Shown one piece after another: positions 1 through 6,712 of a stretch of 34,306 nucleotides of DNA. The notes under the pieces are model-generated. The model ran no database searches, was not told the origin of the DNA, and saw nothing but the letters and a program-made list of their open reading frames with translations. This DNA is from a virus. A program made the translations under genes and the position numbers. The first letter of the stretch is position 1; each line of letters starts with the position of its first letter. The stretch is taken from IMG/VR virus record IMGVR_UViG_3300048591_000552, positions 1-34,306 of that record; one strand, given 5' to 3'.

Positions 1-1
1 G

Positions 2-172
2 ATCCAGTTCAAATCGACGTTTGGCACGAGCGATGCCAACTGGGACTGGGAGGAGTGGGGCGTGTTCAACGCGGCTTCGGGAGGCCGGATGCTCAACCGC
101 AAGGTGGAGGATCTGGGCACGAAGACAGGCGCCGCGTCATGGGCGTTCACGGTCACACTCACGCTGGCCTAG
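2..172 (+). CDS. Phage tail fibre/virion protein, C-terminal fragment
   Basis: This is the last 56 codons of a gene that begins before the window; the reading frame is open from base 2 to TAG at 170-172. The peptide contains W-x-W-x-E-W-G-V-F-N-A-A-S-G-G-x-M-L-N-R, then a G-T-K turn, and ends in alternating Thr/Val/Leu strand residues (FTVTLTLA). From family knowledge, this EWG-FNA-GG-MLNR pattern occurs near the ends of phage tail or fibre proteins. A second fibre-like gene follows on the same strand after a hairpin. Its position ahead of the terminase genes is unusual, because fibre genes normally lie at the far end of the virion operon. The function is inferred from a short fragment. Confidence 0.55.
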   Translation: MQFKSTFGTSDANWDWEEWGVFNAASGGRMLNRKVEDLGTKTGAASWAFTVTLTLA

Positions 173-181
173 CAAATATCA

Positions 182-203
182 GGCCGGCTTGCGCGAGCCG
201 GCC
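182..203 (+). terminator. Perfect 8-bp hairpin between fibre genes
   Basis: GGCCGGCT at 182-189 pairs with AGCCGGCC at 196-203 across a 6-nt loop. It starts 10 nt after the stop of the fibre fragment and ends 11 nt before the next ATG. No U-tract follows, so it is either a weak terminator or an RNA-stabilising stem. The following ATTTACATG start context is also found at the protease gene (6708-6715), where a full terminator hairpin precedes it. Confidence 0.5.
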
Positions 204-214
204 ACCCCATTTAC

Positions 215-1678
215 ATGACTGCTGTCGTTTCGGCAACCGCAAGCAACTCCTACTCATCCGCCACCTCCTCCCCGTCGGCTACCATGCCAAGCGGGATAGC
301 GGCGGGGCACCTGTTGCTCACGTCCCTCATGCTGGACAGTGGCAGCGACCTGACCATCACGCCGCCGGCGGGTTGGACGTTGTATACCCGTGCCAATAAC
401 GGCACCGGATCCTTTTTGTGTGCCATCTTCTACAGAATCGCAGACGGAAGTGAATCGAGCAGCTACACCTACACACTGAGCGCCAGTGTCGTCGGCTCTG
501 TCCAAACCCTTCGCATCACATCGCAGGACAGCACATGGGAAGCGGCGACTCCCACCCAAAACACAGGGCTGTCCGAGTCGATGGGATATTACGGCGTCAC
601 AACGTCAGTAGATGACGCGCTCGCGCTTGCCTATGTGGGTGTTGACTCAACATCCAACGTTCCGACCACGCCGAGCGGGTTCACGAGTGAGAGCAGTGGT
701 AATGGCTCGTCACGCGGATGGCGCATCTCTTCACTCGTGGTCGCAACGGCGGGATGGATAGGCAACGGATACACATCGTCTCAGGGGTCAACGCGCCACT
801 GGGCGACGATCATGATCGCCATCGCGCCAGGAAGCGGCGCAACGGACAAAAGCGCATCCGACAGCGCGTCTTTTACCGAGCTGTCGTCTCTCGAAGCGGG
901 TGTGTCGGCATCCGACAGCGCAACTCTCGCCGAAGCGGGTAGCCTGGCCGCATCATCCAGCGCGTCCGACAGTGCGGCGCTGAGTGAAGCAGCCACACTT
1001 CAGGCTTCTCCTGCAGCGACGGATGCAGCTGCGCTCGATGAAGCCGGCGCGATCAATGCGAGTGTGGCGGCCACAGACGCCGGCTCGCTGTCCGACGCTG
1101 GCACCATCATGGCAAGCGCATCGACGGCTGACGACGGGGCGTTGAGCGAAGCGTCCGCGCTCTCGGCAGACGCAGGCGCTGCGGACGCCGGCGCCTTCAG
1201 CGAGTCGGTTGCGCTCGCGCTGGCCGGCCCCTCCGACGCCGGCGCGCTGGATGAGGTTGCAGCCATTGTTGCGGAGGTCAGCGCGTCAGACAGCGCCACA
1301 CTCACCGAAGCGAGCGCGGTCAACACCGGCTCCAACCCAACCTCGTCGGACACGTCAACGCTCGACGAGTCGGCCAGCATCGCGGCCGGCGCGGACAGCG
1401 CGGATGAAGCCGGCCTCGCAGAAGCCGCTTCGCTGTTTGCGTCGCTTGCCGGCGTGGATGGCGCCGCGCTTTCGGAGTCGGTGAGCATCGAGATCATCAG
1501 CGGCGACGTGGTGGACGTGGCCGCCAGCGATGCGTTCACCTTTGCTGAGGCCGCCAGCATCGAGATCATCCCCGCCGGCCAGCCCATGATCCCCTCCAGC
1601 GGATATCGCATCGGCGGGCGCGGCGGCCCGCGCGTCGGGTTGCGCGGTGGCGCAAACATCGGGCGCAGAAGGCGATAG
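215..1678 (+). CDS. Fibre-like virion protein with thirteen 18-residue repeats
   Basis: 487 residues. Residues 1-205 look like a beta-rich phage adhesin/structural domain: SGIAAGHLLL, then a PPAGWTLY turn, then alternating Ser/Thr/Tyr strands. From about residue 210 to 455 the protein is built of some 13 tandem repeats, most exactly 18 residues long, of the type A-S-D-S-A-x-L-x-E-A-x-S-L-x-A. The acidic and hydrophobic positions recur and the linker residues drift. The last 30 residues are Gly/Arg-rich and strongly basic (RIGGRGG to GRRRR). There is no signal peptide or membrane segment. The repeats suggest an elongated stalk, but its role is inferred from composition and from the adjacent fibre fragment. 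No Shine-Dalgarno is seen before the ATG. Confidence 0.7.
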   Translation: MTAVVSATASNSYSSATSSPSATMPSGIAAGHLLLTSLMLDSGSDLTITPPAGWTLYTRANNGTGSFLCAIFYRIADGSESSSYTYTLSASVVGSVQTLRITSQDSTWEAATPTQNTGLSESMGYYGVTTSVDDALALAYVGVDSTSNVPTTPSGFTSESSGNGSSRGWRISSLVVATAGWIGNGYTSSQGSTRHWATIMIAIAPGSGATDKSASDSASFTELSSLEAGVSASDSATLAEAGSLAASSSASDSAALSEAATLQASPAATDAAALDEAGAINASVAATDAGSLSDAGTIMASASTADDGALSEASALSADAGAADAGAFSESVALALAGPSDAGALDEVAAIVAEVSASDSATLTEASAVNTGSNPTSSDTSTLDESASIAAGADSADEAGLAEAASLFASLAGVDGAALSESVSIEIISGDVVDVAASDAFTFAEAASIEIIPAGQPMIPSSGYRIGGRGGPRVGLRGGANIGRRRR

Positions 1679-1703
1679 GGGAAGGCGATACGGGAAGGCG
1701 AAC
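1668..1703 (+). repeat. Three 13-nt tandem copies at a gene end
   Basis: GAAGGCGATAGGG, GAAGGCGATACGG and GAAGGCGAACACG follow one another. The first copy holds the TAG stop of the repeat protein. It is one of a set of stop-containing tandem repeats at virion gene ends. Confidence 0.8.
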
Positions 1704-1738
1704 ACGAACAAGCGAGCACACAGGAGACGAAACAGGAC

Positions 1739-1975
1739 ATGACCACAGGGCAGAACGGTCGCATTTTGCAGATCAATGTCGACGAAGAGGAGGCGAACAT
1801 CATCGCGCTCTTCCGGCAGGAGCGCAGCCGGCTTGTGGCGCTGCCCGACGGCTGGGTGTTCACGGTGGACGCCAATCCAGATCGGCTGGTGAGCACCTTC
1901 CAGCAGAAGGACGTGTGCAAGGTAAAGCGGGGGCAGGCGCAGCTGGTGCAGCCTCCTCGCGTGATGAGCGGGTGA
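1739..1975 (+). CDS. Small acidic hypothetical phage protein
   Basis: 78 residues, not recognised. The N-terminal half is acidic (VDEEEANIIALFRQERSR), followed by a short strand-rich segment (LVALPDGWVFTVDAN) and a basic C-terminus. It is soluble, with no membrane segment. The ATG has an AGGAG too far upstream (about 13 nt) to be certain. It sits between the fibre genes and the structured region before the terminase genes, on the coding strand. Its composition is protein-like and the antisense ORFs here are shadows, so it is probably real. Confidence 0.55.
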   Translation: MTTGQNGRILQINVDEEEANIIALFRQERSRLVALPDGWVFTVDANPDRLVSTFQQKDVCKVKRGQAQLVQPPRVMSG

Positions 1976-1980
1976 CGAAT

Positions 1981-2099
1981 CGGCCTTCGGGTGCGCAGCG
2001 CGGCGCGCGTTGGCCTGTGTTCCTCTGGCGCGGCGGGTAGCTTTCTGGCAACCGCCAAACACACCACAGCCAATCCGCCCAACGATCACCCGAAGGCCG
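1981..2099. repeat. Long imperfect inverted repeat upstream of terminase
   Basis: A perfect 13-bp arm CGGCCTTCGGGTG (1981-1993) pairs with CACCCGAAGGCCG (2087-2099). Inside it, TTGGCCTGTG (2010-2019) pairs with CACAGCCAA (2065-2073) with one bulge. The stretch therefore folds into a roughly 120-nt stem. A further hairpin, GCGTCCT/AGGACGC, lies at 2102-2129. The only long ORF through it is the unlikely N-terminal extension of the small terminase frame. Its place just before the small terminase gene is where pac/cos sites often lie. Confidence 0.7.
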
Positions 2100-2138
2100 G
2101 CGCGTCCTCTTGGCCGGCGGGCAGGACGCAACAATATT

Positions 2139-2152
2139 GTATACGCGTATAC
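2139..2152. promoter_or_regulatory. 14-bp perfect palindrome before small terminase
   Basis: GTATACGCGTATAC is a perfect palindrome in a locally AT-rich patch, ending 12 bp before the small terminase ATG. It could be an operator or terminase recognition site; an overlapping weak -10 box (TATACG) is possible. The dyad is directly visible, the role is inferred. Confidence 0.5.
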
Positions 2153-2164
2153 GATTTAAGAATC

Positions 2165-2650
2165 ATGGCGACGGGAAAGACAACAGGCAAGAAGCCGGCA
2201 AAACGCGCCGCAGTTAAACAACGGCGGAGCAGCGGGAGGAAGGCGAATAAGACATCCTTCAAGCCGGGCAACCCGCACGCCTTCAAGCCTGGCGATCCGC
2301 GCATCAACCGCAACGGCCGGCCCAAGTCGCATGACGAGCTGCGCGAGCTGATCCAGCAACTCGCGGCTGAAGCCGACGAGGACGGCGTGACGCGCATCGA
2401 GTCGCTGTTGATCGCGATGTTCTCAAGCGCGCAGCCGGCGGATCGCACAAACCTCCTGGAGCACGGGTGGGGCAAGGTGCCGCAGGATCACCGCGTCGGC
2501 GGCGACAGGAACAACCCGATCATCGTGAAGACCGATGACTTGCAGCAGGCTGAAGCGGAACTAACCGAATGGCGCAAAAAGATGAGCGAGCAGTTGAGTG
2601 GGCTAAATGTAGTGCCGACCCCGGATACTTCATCGACACCTTCTGCATGA
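2165..2650 (+). CDS. Small terminase subunit-like protein (DUF5681-like)
   Basis: 161 residues from the ATG at 2165. The open frame continues upstream to 1991, but that part runs through the inverted-repeat region. The basic N-terminus is followed by a duplicated FKPGNP/FKPGDP motif and N-R-N-G-R-P-K, the signature of DUF5681-type phage proteins commonly found beside large terminases. A helical, acidic middle (ELRELIQQLAAEADE, ESLLIAMFSS) follows. The 3' end overlaps the large terminase gene by 82 nt in another frame, a compact arrangement usual for terminase pairs. The likely job is recognition of phage DNA for packaging. That role is inferred from the motif and position; no classic helix-turn-helix is obvious. 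Confidence 0.65.
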   Translation: MATGKTTGKKPAKRAAVKQRRSSGRKANKTSFKPGNPHAFKPGDPRINRNGRPKSHDELRELIQQLAAEADEDGVTRIESLLIAMFSSAQPADRTNLLEHGWGKVPQDHRVGGDRNNPIIVKTDDLQQAEAELTEWRKKMSEQLSGLNVVPTPDTSSTPSA

Positions 2651-3936
2651 TCGACGAGCCGCAGGGCGAATCGATCACCGTCATCCCCTTCAAGCTCTGG
2701 CCGGCGCAGGTGGCCACCCTATGGCAATTCCTCCAGCGCCGGCTGTTCATCATCCTCAAGGCGCGCCAGCTCGGCATCTCGTGGCTGTGCTGCGCGTATG
2801 CGCTGTGGCTGTGCGTGTTCCAGCCCGGCCGGCGCGTGCTCTTGTTCAGCCGCGGCCAGCGTGAGGCCGATGAGCTGCTCCGGCGCGTCACGGCGATGTT
2901 CAACCGCCTGCCCGACTGGATGCGCGAGCACTCGCCCTATGCGCGCGACCCCAATACCACGAGCGCCGAATGGGCGAACGGCTCCACGGTCGAGTCGCTG
3001 CCGGCAACCCAGAACGCCGGCCGCTCGCTCACGGCTTCACTTGTGATCGCCGACGAGTTCGCCTTCATGCAGTGGGCGGACCAGCTCTACACCGCGCTCA
3101 AGCCGACCATCGACGGCGGCGGCCAGCTCATCGTGGTCTCCACCGCCAACGGCGCGCGCGGCCTGTTCCATGCGCTGTGGCAGAAGGCCTACGCGCGGCT
3201 GAACGCCTTCCTGCCGATCTTCCTGAACTGGCGCATGCGGCCGGGGCGTGATGACGCCTGGTATCAGCAAGTGGCGTCCGGAGCGGTGTCGAGCGCGCTG
3301 ATGATGCAGGAATACCCCTCGACGCCGGAGGAGGCCTTCAGCGCCACCGACGCGGAGAAGTTCCTGCCTTCGATGGTGTGGTGGAATGCGCTCGGCGTGA
3401 ATTTCTCGCCGCTGGATCGCCACACGCCGATGGTGATCGCCGCCGACGCCGGCGTCAACAACGACTCTTTCGGCGTGGTGGGCTGCACACGCGCGACCGC
3501 CGGCGAGCTGGTTGTGGCGTGCCGCTACGCGCGCGAGTGGAAGCCGGGCAAGCATGCGCCGATTGACTTTAGCGTCGTCGAAGCGGAGATCCGCCGGCTG
3601 TGCGCCGAGTTCAACGTGATCGAGTTCACCTATGACCCCTATCAGCTGCACGACATGGCGACGCGGCTGCAGCGCGAGGGCATCGTCAAGACCAAGCCGT
3701 TCCAGCAGGGCGCCGACCGGCTGGAGGCGGACAAGCAGCTGCTCGACCTGATCATGCAAAAGCGCATCTTTCATGACGGCGACGCGACGCTGAAGGCGCA
3801 CATCGACCACGCCGACAAGAAGGTGGACACTGAGACGCGCAAGCTGCGCATCATCAAGCGCCAGGAGGACTTGAAGATCGACCTGGCCGTGGCGCTGAGC
3901 ATGGCCGCGTATCGCTGCTTGAAGCTGCCGTTATAG
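2569..3936 (+). CDS. terL: Terminase large subunit (ATPase-nuclease packaging motor)
   Basis: 455 residues, a normal length. ATPase domain: KARQLGISW at about residues 64-72 is the terminase Walker A variant, LVIADEFAF near 158-166 holds Walker B with D162 and E163, and VVSTANGARG is coupling motif III. Nuclease domain: the RNase H-like acidic residues appear as AADAG near 293, TYDPYQ near 356, and KIDLAVAL near 436. It powers DNA translocation into proheads through the portal and cuts the concatemer. The gene starts inside the small terminase gene and ends 108 nt before the portal ATG, with regulatory cassette A in that gap. Confidence 0.95.
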   Translation: MAQKDERAVEWAKCSADPGYFIDTFCMIDEPQGESITVIPFKLWPAQVATLWQFLQRRLFIILKARQLGISWLCCAYALWLCVFQPGRRVLLFSRGQREADELLRRVTAMFNRLPDWMREHSPYARDPNTTSAEWANGSTVESLPATQNAGRSLTASLVIADEFAFMQWADQLYTALKPTIDGGGQLIVVSTANGARGLFHALWQKAYARLNAFLPIFLNWRMRPGRDDAWYQQVASGAVSSALMMQEYPSTPEEAFSATDAEKFLPSMVWWNALGVNFSPLDRHTPMVIAADAGVNNDSFGVVGCTRATAGELVVACRYAREWKPGKHAPIDFSVVEAEIRRLCAEFNVIEFTYDPYQLHDMATRLQREGIVKTKPFQQGADRLEADKQLLDLIMQKRIFHDGDATLKAHIDHADKKVDTETRKLRIIKRQEDLKIDLAVALSMAAYRCLKLPL

Positions 3937-3966
3937 CCACTGGCAAATGATTGCTGTCAAAAGGGA

Positions 3967-3995
3967 TACAATACACGCAACACGCAGAGCCGGTT
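3967..3995 (+). promoter_or_regulatory. Cassette A: -10 box and leader
   Basis: GGGATACAAT has a good -10 box (TACAAT, 3967-3972). No clear -35 is seen 16-18 nt upstream, so an extended or activator-dependent promoter is likely. CGCAGAGCC follows at 3983-3991, then 4 nt, then the terminator stem. This is one of four related cassettes (others at 6631, 14465 and 19896). Confidence 0.6.
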
Positions 3996-4040
3996 GGCGC
4001 GCGACATTTCCATGGAAATGCTTGCGCGCTTTTTTGTTTT
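3996..4040 (+). terminator. Cassette A: intrinsic-terminator-like hairpin before portal
   Basis: The stem GGCGCGCGA (3996-4004) pairs with TTGCGCGCT (4022-4030) with G-U pairs, and CATTTC (4005-4010) pairs with GAAATG (4015-4020), with loop CATG. T-rich sequence follows directly (TTTTTTGTTTTT). The portal ATG is at 4045, with no Shine-Dalgarno between. The lower arm and CATTTC/GAAATG are shared with cassette D. Confidence 0.75.
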
Positions 4041-4044
4041 TCAC

Positions 4045-6105
4045 ATGGCCGATCAAGTCATCGACACGGAACTCCTCCGCAAGTCAGTCACCGCCGACGA
4101 GGTGAAGGCCGCGCGGCAGACGTATATGTGGTTCGGCTCGTTTCTCCTGCCGACGCCGCTGATCACACTCCCGCCCGACCCGCCGGCGTATTACACCCGC
4201 GCCGGCGACCAGGTGCTCCTCGGCACCGTTGCGTCTGAAGACAAGTGGGCGAACGCGATCAGCATCGCCGCGACGAAGTGCGCTTCGCTGGAATATGACA
4301 TCGAGGGCGACGTGCCGCTGCGGCGCAACCGCATGCACGACATCCTCACGGCCGTCGACGGCATGCAGGGCTGGGGCCAGTTCATCGCCAAGCAGATGCA
4401 GGACTTCCTGTGCACGAACAACGGCGAGTTCGTCGAGGTCGTGCGCGCCTCCAGGGCCGTCGGCAGCCGCGTGGTCGGCCTGCTGCACCTGGACTCCACC
4501 CGCTGCTATCGCACCGGCGACCCCGAGATCCCCGTGATCTACATGGACCGGCTGGGCCGGCTGCACGAGCTGCGCGCGCACCAGGTCATCGCGATCGCCG
4601 ACATGCCGACGCCGCGCCTGACCTTCAACGGCGTGGGCTTCTGCGCGGCCCAGCGCGTATATCGCACGATTTATCGCATGGCGGCCATCGAGCAATACAT
4701 CGCCGAGAAGGTGACCGGACGCCGGCCGCTCAAGGTCACGCTCATCAACGGCCTGACGCAAAAGCAGCTCGAGCAGGTCTTCGCCTCCGCCGACCAGGAT
4801 GCGAGCGCCAAGGGCCTGACCAGCTACATGGGCGCGGCAGTGAGCGCGGTGCCGACGGATGAGGACATCAGCACGGTCGAGATCGAGCTTTCAGGCTTGC
4901 CTGAAAACTTCGACCTGGAGAAGGAGCGCCTGAACGCCAACCTGACCTATGCCAACACCATCGGGCTGGACATCCAGGACCTGCAGCCCGGCGCGATCGG
5001 CGGATCGCTCGGCAGCTCCACGCAGTCGCAGGTGCTCAACGACAAGGCGAAGGGCAAGGGCCTGGCCTACTGGCGGCGCGCCTTCACCGAGCAGCTCAAC
5101 CTCAAGGTGCTGCCGGACGCGACCGTGTTCATGTTCATCGAGAAGGACTATCGCGATGAGATGGCCAAGGCCGACGCGGCCAGCGCGCGCCAGGCGGTGC
5201 GCTCGCAGATGATCAGCGACGGCATGATCGATCCCCAGCAGGCCCTGCAGATGGCCGCGGATGAGGGCGATGTGCCGAGCGCTTTTCTCGACGAGGACAC
5301 CACGCCGGCCGGCACCATCTCGAGCGACGAGAAGCCGATGGACACGCAAGCGGATACGCAAACGGACACACAGGGCGATGATGCGCAGAACGTGCAGCCG
5401 CCGGCGGAAGATAAGCAGCAGCTGCCAGTACCGCCACAGGCGCGACCTGCCGAGAAGGAAGCGCACATCGATCCTGCCGAAGCCTTTGCTTCAGCCTTCA
5501 AAAGCTATAGCCTGAAAGCCTACCGCACCGAGCTGGTCACCATCAAGCCGGCACTGTCGAAGATGCCGGCGGATCGCGCCGACGTGCGCGCCTACTACGA
5601 GCGGGTGACGAAGGAGGTGCGCGCCTACCTCAAGACACTCGCCGCCAAATGCCGCGAGCTGTGCCCGGTTGACGAAGGCGTGACGCGCGCATCGATCCGG
5701 CCTGAGGTGATCTCACCAGACACATCCTGGGTGCGGGGCGTGCTGTATGTCGGCAACAAGAGCCGGCCCGAGGTGGCGATCCGCAGCGTGCTGTATGGCC
5801 GGCGCGGCTTCGGCCCGAAGACGCCCGGCGGCGTGTTGGCCTTCGAGACGAAGGACGGCAACACCGTGTTCACCACGCACGTGGCCGCGACGGATCCCAA
5901 CAACTGGTTTGCGCAGGCCTGGAAGGAGACCGAGCCGCAGAGACGGGCGATGAGCCGGCGCATCGGGCAGATCGGGCGCGAGATGATCGAGCAGCGCGAC
6001 GTGCGGCTTGTAAACGCGGCGCACATCGACGGCTTCGACCCTTCGAAGGGTGACACGGTGCCGAACACGGCCGTGTGGCGCCGGCGGGGCGGCATGAGCA
6101 AATGA
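4045..6105 (+). CDS. Portal protein with fused C-terminal gp10-like neck domain
   Basis: 686 residues from the ATG at 4045. An upstream ATG at 3994 would place the terminator hairpin inside the gene, so 4045 is preferred. Residues 1 to about 420 have portal features: repeated contacts with membrane-free helical segments, a GAAVSAVPTDEDISTVEI region and a long stem-like helix set. A polar Asp/Thr/Gln/Pro linker lies at about 433-472. Residues 475-686 form a separate domain with CPVDEGVTRASIRPEV, a VGNKSRPEVAIRSV strand and NNWFAQAWKE, resembling HK97-gp10-type neck/tail-completion proteins. Twelve portal copies normally form the DNA gate. Portal assignment rests on position and general resemblance; the fused domain is inferred. 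Confidence 0.75.
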   Translation: MADQVIDTELLRKSVTADEVKAARQTYMWFGSFLLPTPLITLPPDPPAYYTRAGDQVLLGTVASEDKWANAISIAATKCASLEYDIEGDVPLRRNRMHDILTAVDGMQGWGQFIAKQMQDFLCTNNGEFVEVVRASRAVGSRVVGLLHLDSTRCYRTGDPEIPVIYMDRLGRLHELRAHQVIAIADMPTPRLTFNGVGFCAAQRVYRTIYRMAAIEQYIAEKVTGRRPLKVTLINGLTQKQLEQVFASADQDASAKGLTSYMGAAVSAVPTDEDISTVEIELSGLPENFDLEKERLNANLTYANTIGLDIQDLQPGAIGGSLGSSTQSQVLNDKAKGKGLAYWRRAFTEQLNLKVLPDATVFMFIEKDYRDEMAKADAASARQAVRSQMISDGMIDPQQALQMAADEGDVPSAFLDEDTTPAGTISSDEKPMDTQADTQTDTQGDDAQNVQPPAEDKQQLPVPPQARPAEKEAHIDPAEAFASAFKSYSLKAYRTELVTIKPALSKMPADRADVRAYYERVTKEVRAYLKTLAAKCRELCPVDEGVTRASIRPEVISPDTSWVRGVLYVGNKSRPEVAIRSVLYGRRGFGPKTPGGVLAFETKDGNTVFTTHVAATDPNNWFAQAWKETEPQRRAMSRRIGQIGREMIEQRDVRLVNAAHIDGFDPSKGDTVPNTAVWRRRGGMSK

Positions 6106-6584
6106 GGATCAAGCTCACGCCCATTCTGCCCAAGCGCAAGATCTTCGATGTCGATGCGCTTGAGCGCGGCATCGAGGACGCGCTCGACGATGCCGCCGAA
6201 TATGCGCAGGAGCTGTTCGAGAAGACCACCGCCACGTGGGAAACGAAGGTGAACTTCACGATCAACAAGACAAAGAACGGCCGCACGGTCGGCACGCGCT
6301 CGACGATCTATAAGTTCGTCGACCTGGGCACGAAGGCGCACGAGATCACCGCCAGGCGCGCCGACGCGCTGGTGTTCCAGTATGGGCAGGCGCGGCGCGC
6401 CAAGACCAAGCCGAACACCATCAGCTCATACAAGGGCAACGCCGGCGACCAGTGGGCAACGAAGAAAACCGTGCAGCATCCGGGCACGGCGCCCAGGAAC
6501 TTCTCGCAGAAGATCGGCGAGAAGGCGGGTGAGCGATTGCGCGGCAACATCCGGCGCAACCTCAGCAGCCGGCGCACTGGATAG
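6102..6584 (+). CDS. HK97-gp10-like neck/minor capsid protein
   Basis: 160 residues from the ATG at 6102, which overlaps the portal stop by ATGA, so translation is probably coupled. The N-terminal helix (ALERGIEDALDDAAEYAQELFEKTTATW) is followed by strands and a G-T-K-A-H-E-I motif, then HPGTAPRNFSQKI, similar to the HPGTxPxxF signature of HK97-gp10 family proteins. These help join head to tail or complete the tail. It follows a portal whose own C-terminus also looks gp10-like, so two such domains are consecutive. The C-terminus is basic (RRNLSSRRTG). The family call is moderately supported. Confidence 0.55.
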   Translation: MRIKLTPILPKRKIFDVDALERGIEDALDDAAEYAQELFEKTTATWETKVNFTINKTKNGRTVGTRSTIYKFVDLGTKAHEITARRADALVFQYGQARRAKTKPNTISSYKGNAGDQWATKKTVQHPGTAPRNFSQKIGEKAGERLRGNIRRNLSSRRTG

Positions 6585-6597
6585 CTGGCCGGCGCTA

Positions 6598-6640
6598 GGA
6601 TCACAAAAGAGTAGATCACAAAAAAAGTAGTAGAATCACA
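6598..6640 (+). repeat. Tandem ATCACAAAA-type repeats
   Basis: Units GATCACAAAAGAGTA, GATCACAAAAAAAGTA and GAATCACAACC follow the gp10-like gene. The repeat supplies TAG triplets and also forms the -10 box TAGAAT of cassette B. Confidence 0.65.
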
Positions 6641-6663
6641 ACCAATCAAGCGCAGAGCTGACA
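6631..6663 (+). promoter_or_regulatory. Cassette B: -10 box and leader
   Basis: TAGAAT at 6631-6636 acts as a candidate -10 box, followed by CGCAGAGCT at 6651-6659 and 4 nt to the stem. The upstream region is A-rich (UP-element-like). The arrangement matches cassettes A and D. Confidence 0.55.
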
Positions 6664-6700
6664 GGCGCGCGCATCCGAAGAGGATGTGCGCGCCTTTTTT
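6664..6700 (+). terminator. Cassette B: strong terminator-like hairpin before protease
   Basis: A 13-bp stem pairs 6664-6676 with 6682-6694 (one G-U pair, loop GAAGA) and is followed by six T. The protease ATG lies at 6713 after GTTGCCATTTAC, with no Shine-Dalgarno. This is a textbook intrinsic terminator placed directly in front of a start codon. Confidence 0.85.
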
Positions 6701-6712
6701 GTTGCCATTTAC

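Noticed and set aside
1-6. GATCC at the very first bases as a cos end or cloning site
   Set aside because: A five-base match at a window edge is not evidence for a physical end or a restriction-cloned boundary.
1000-2082. 360-codon minus-strand open frame opposite the repeat protein
   Set aside because: The periodic plus-strand repeats create a long open antisense frame; the plus frame has protein-like periodicity and correct gene context.
3994-4044. Upstream in-frame start for the portal gene
   Set aside because: It would place the cassette A terminator inside the coding region; the same placement at 6713 and 19971 favours ATG starts just after the U-tract.
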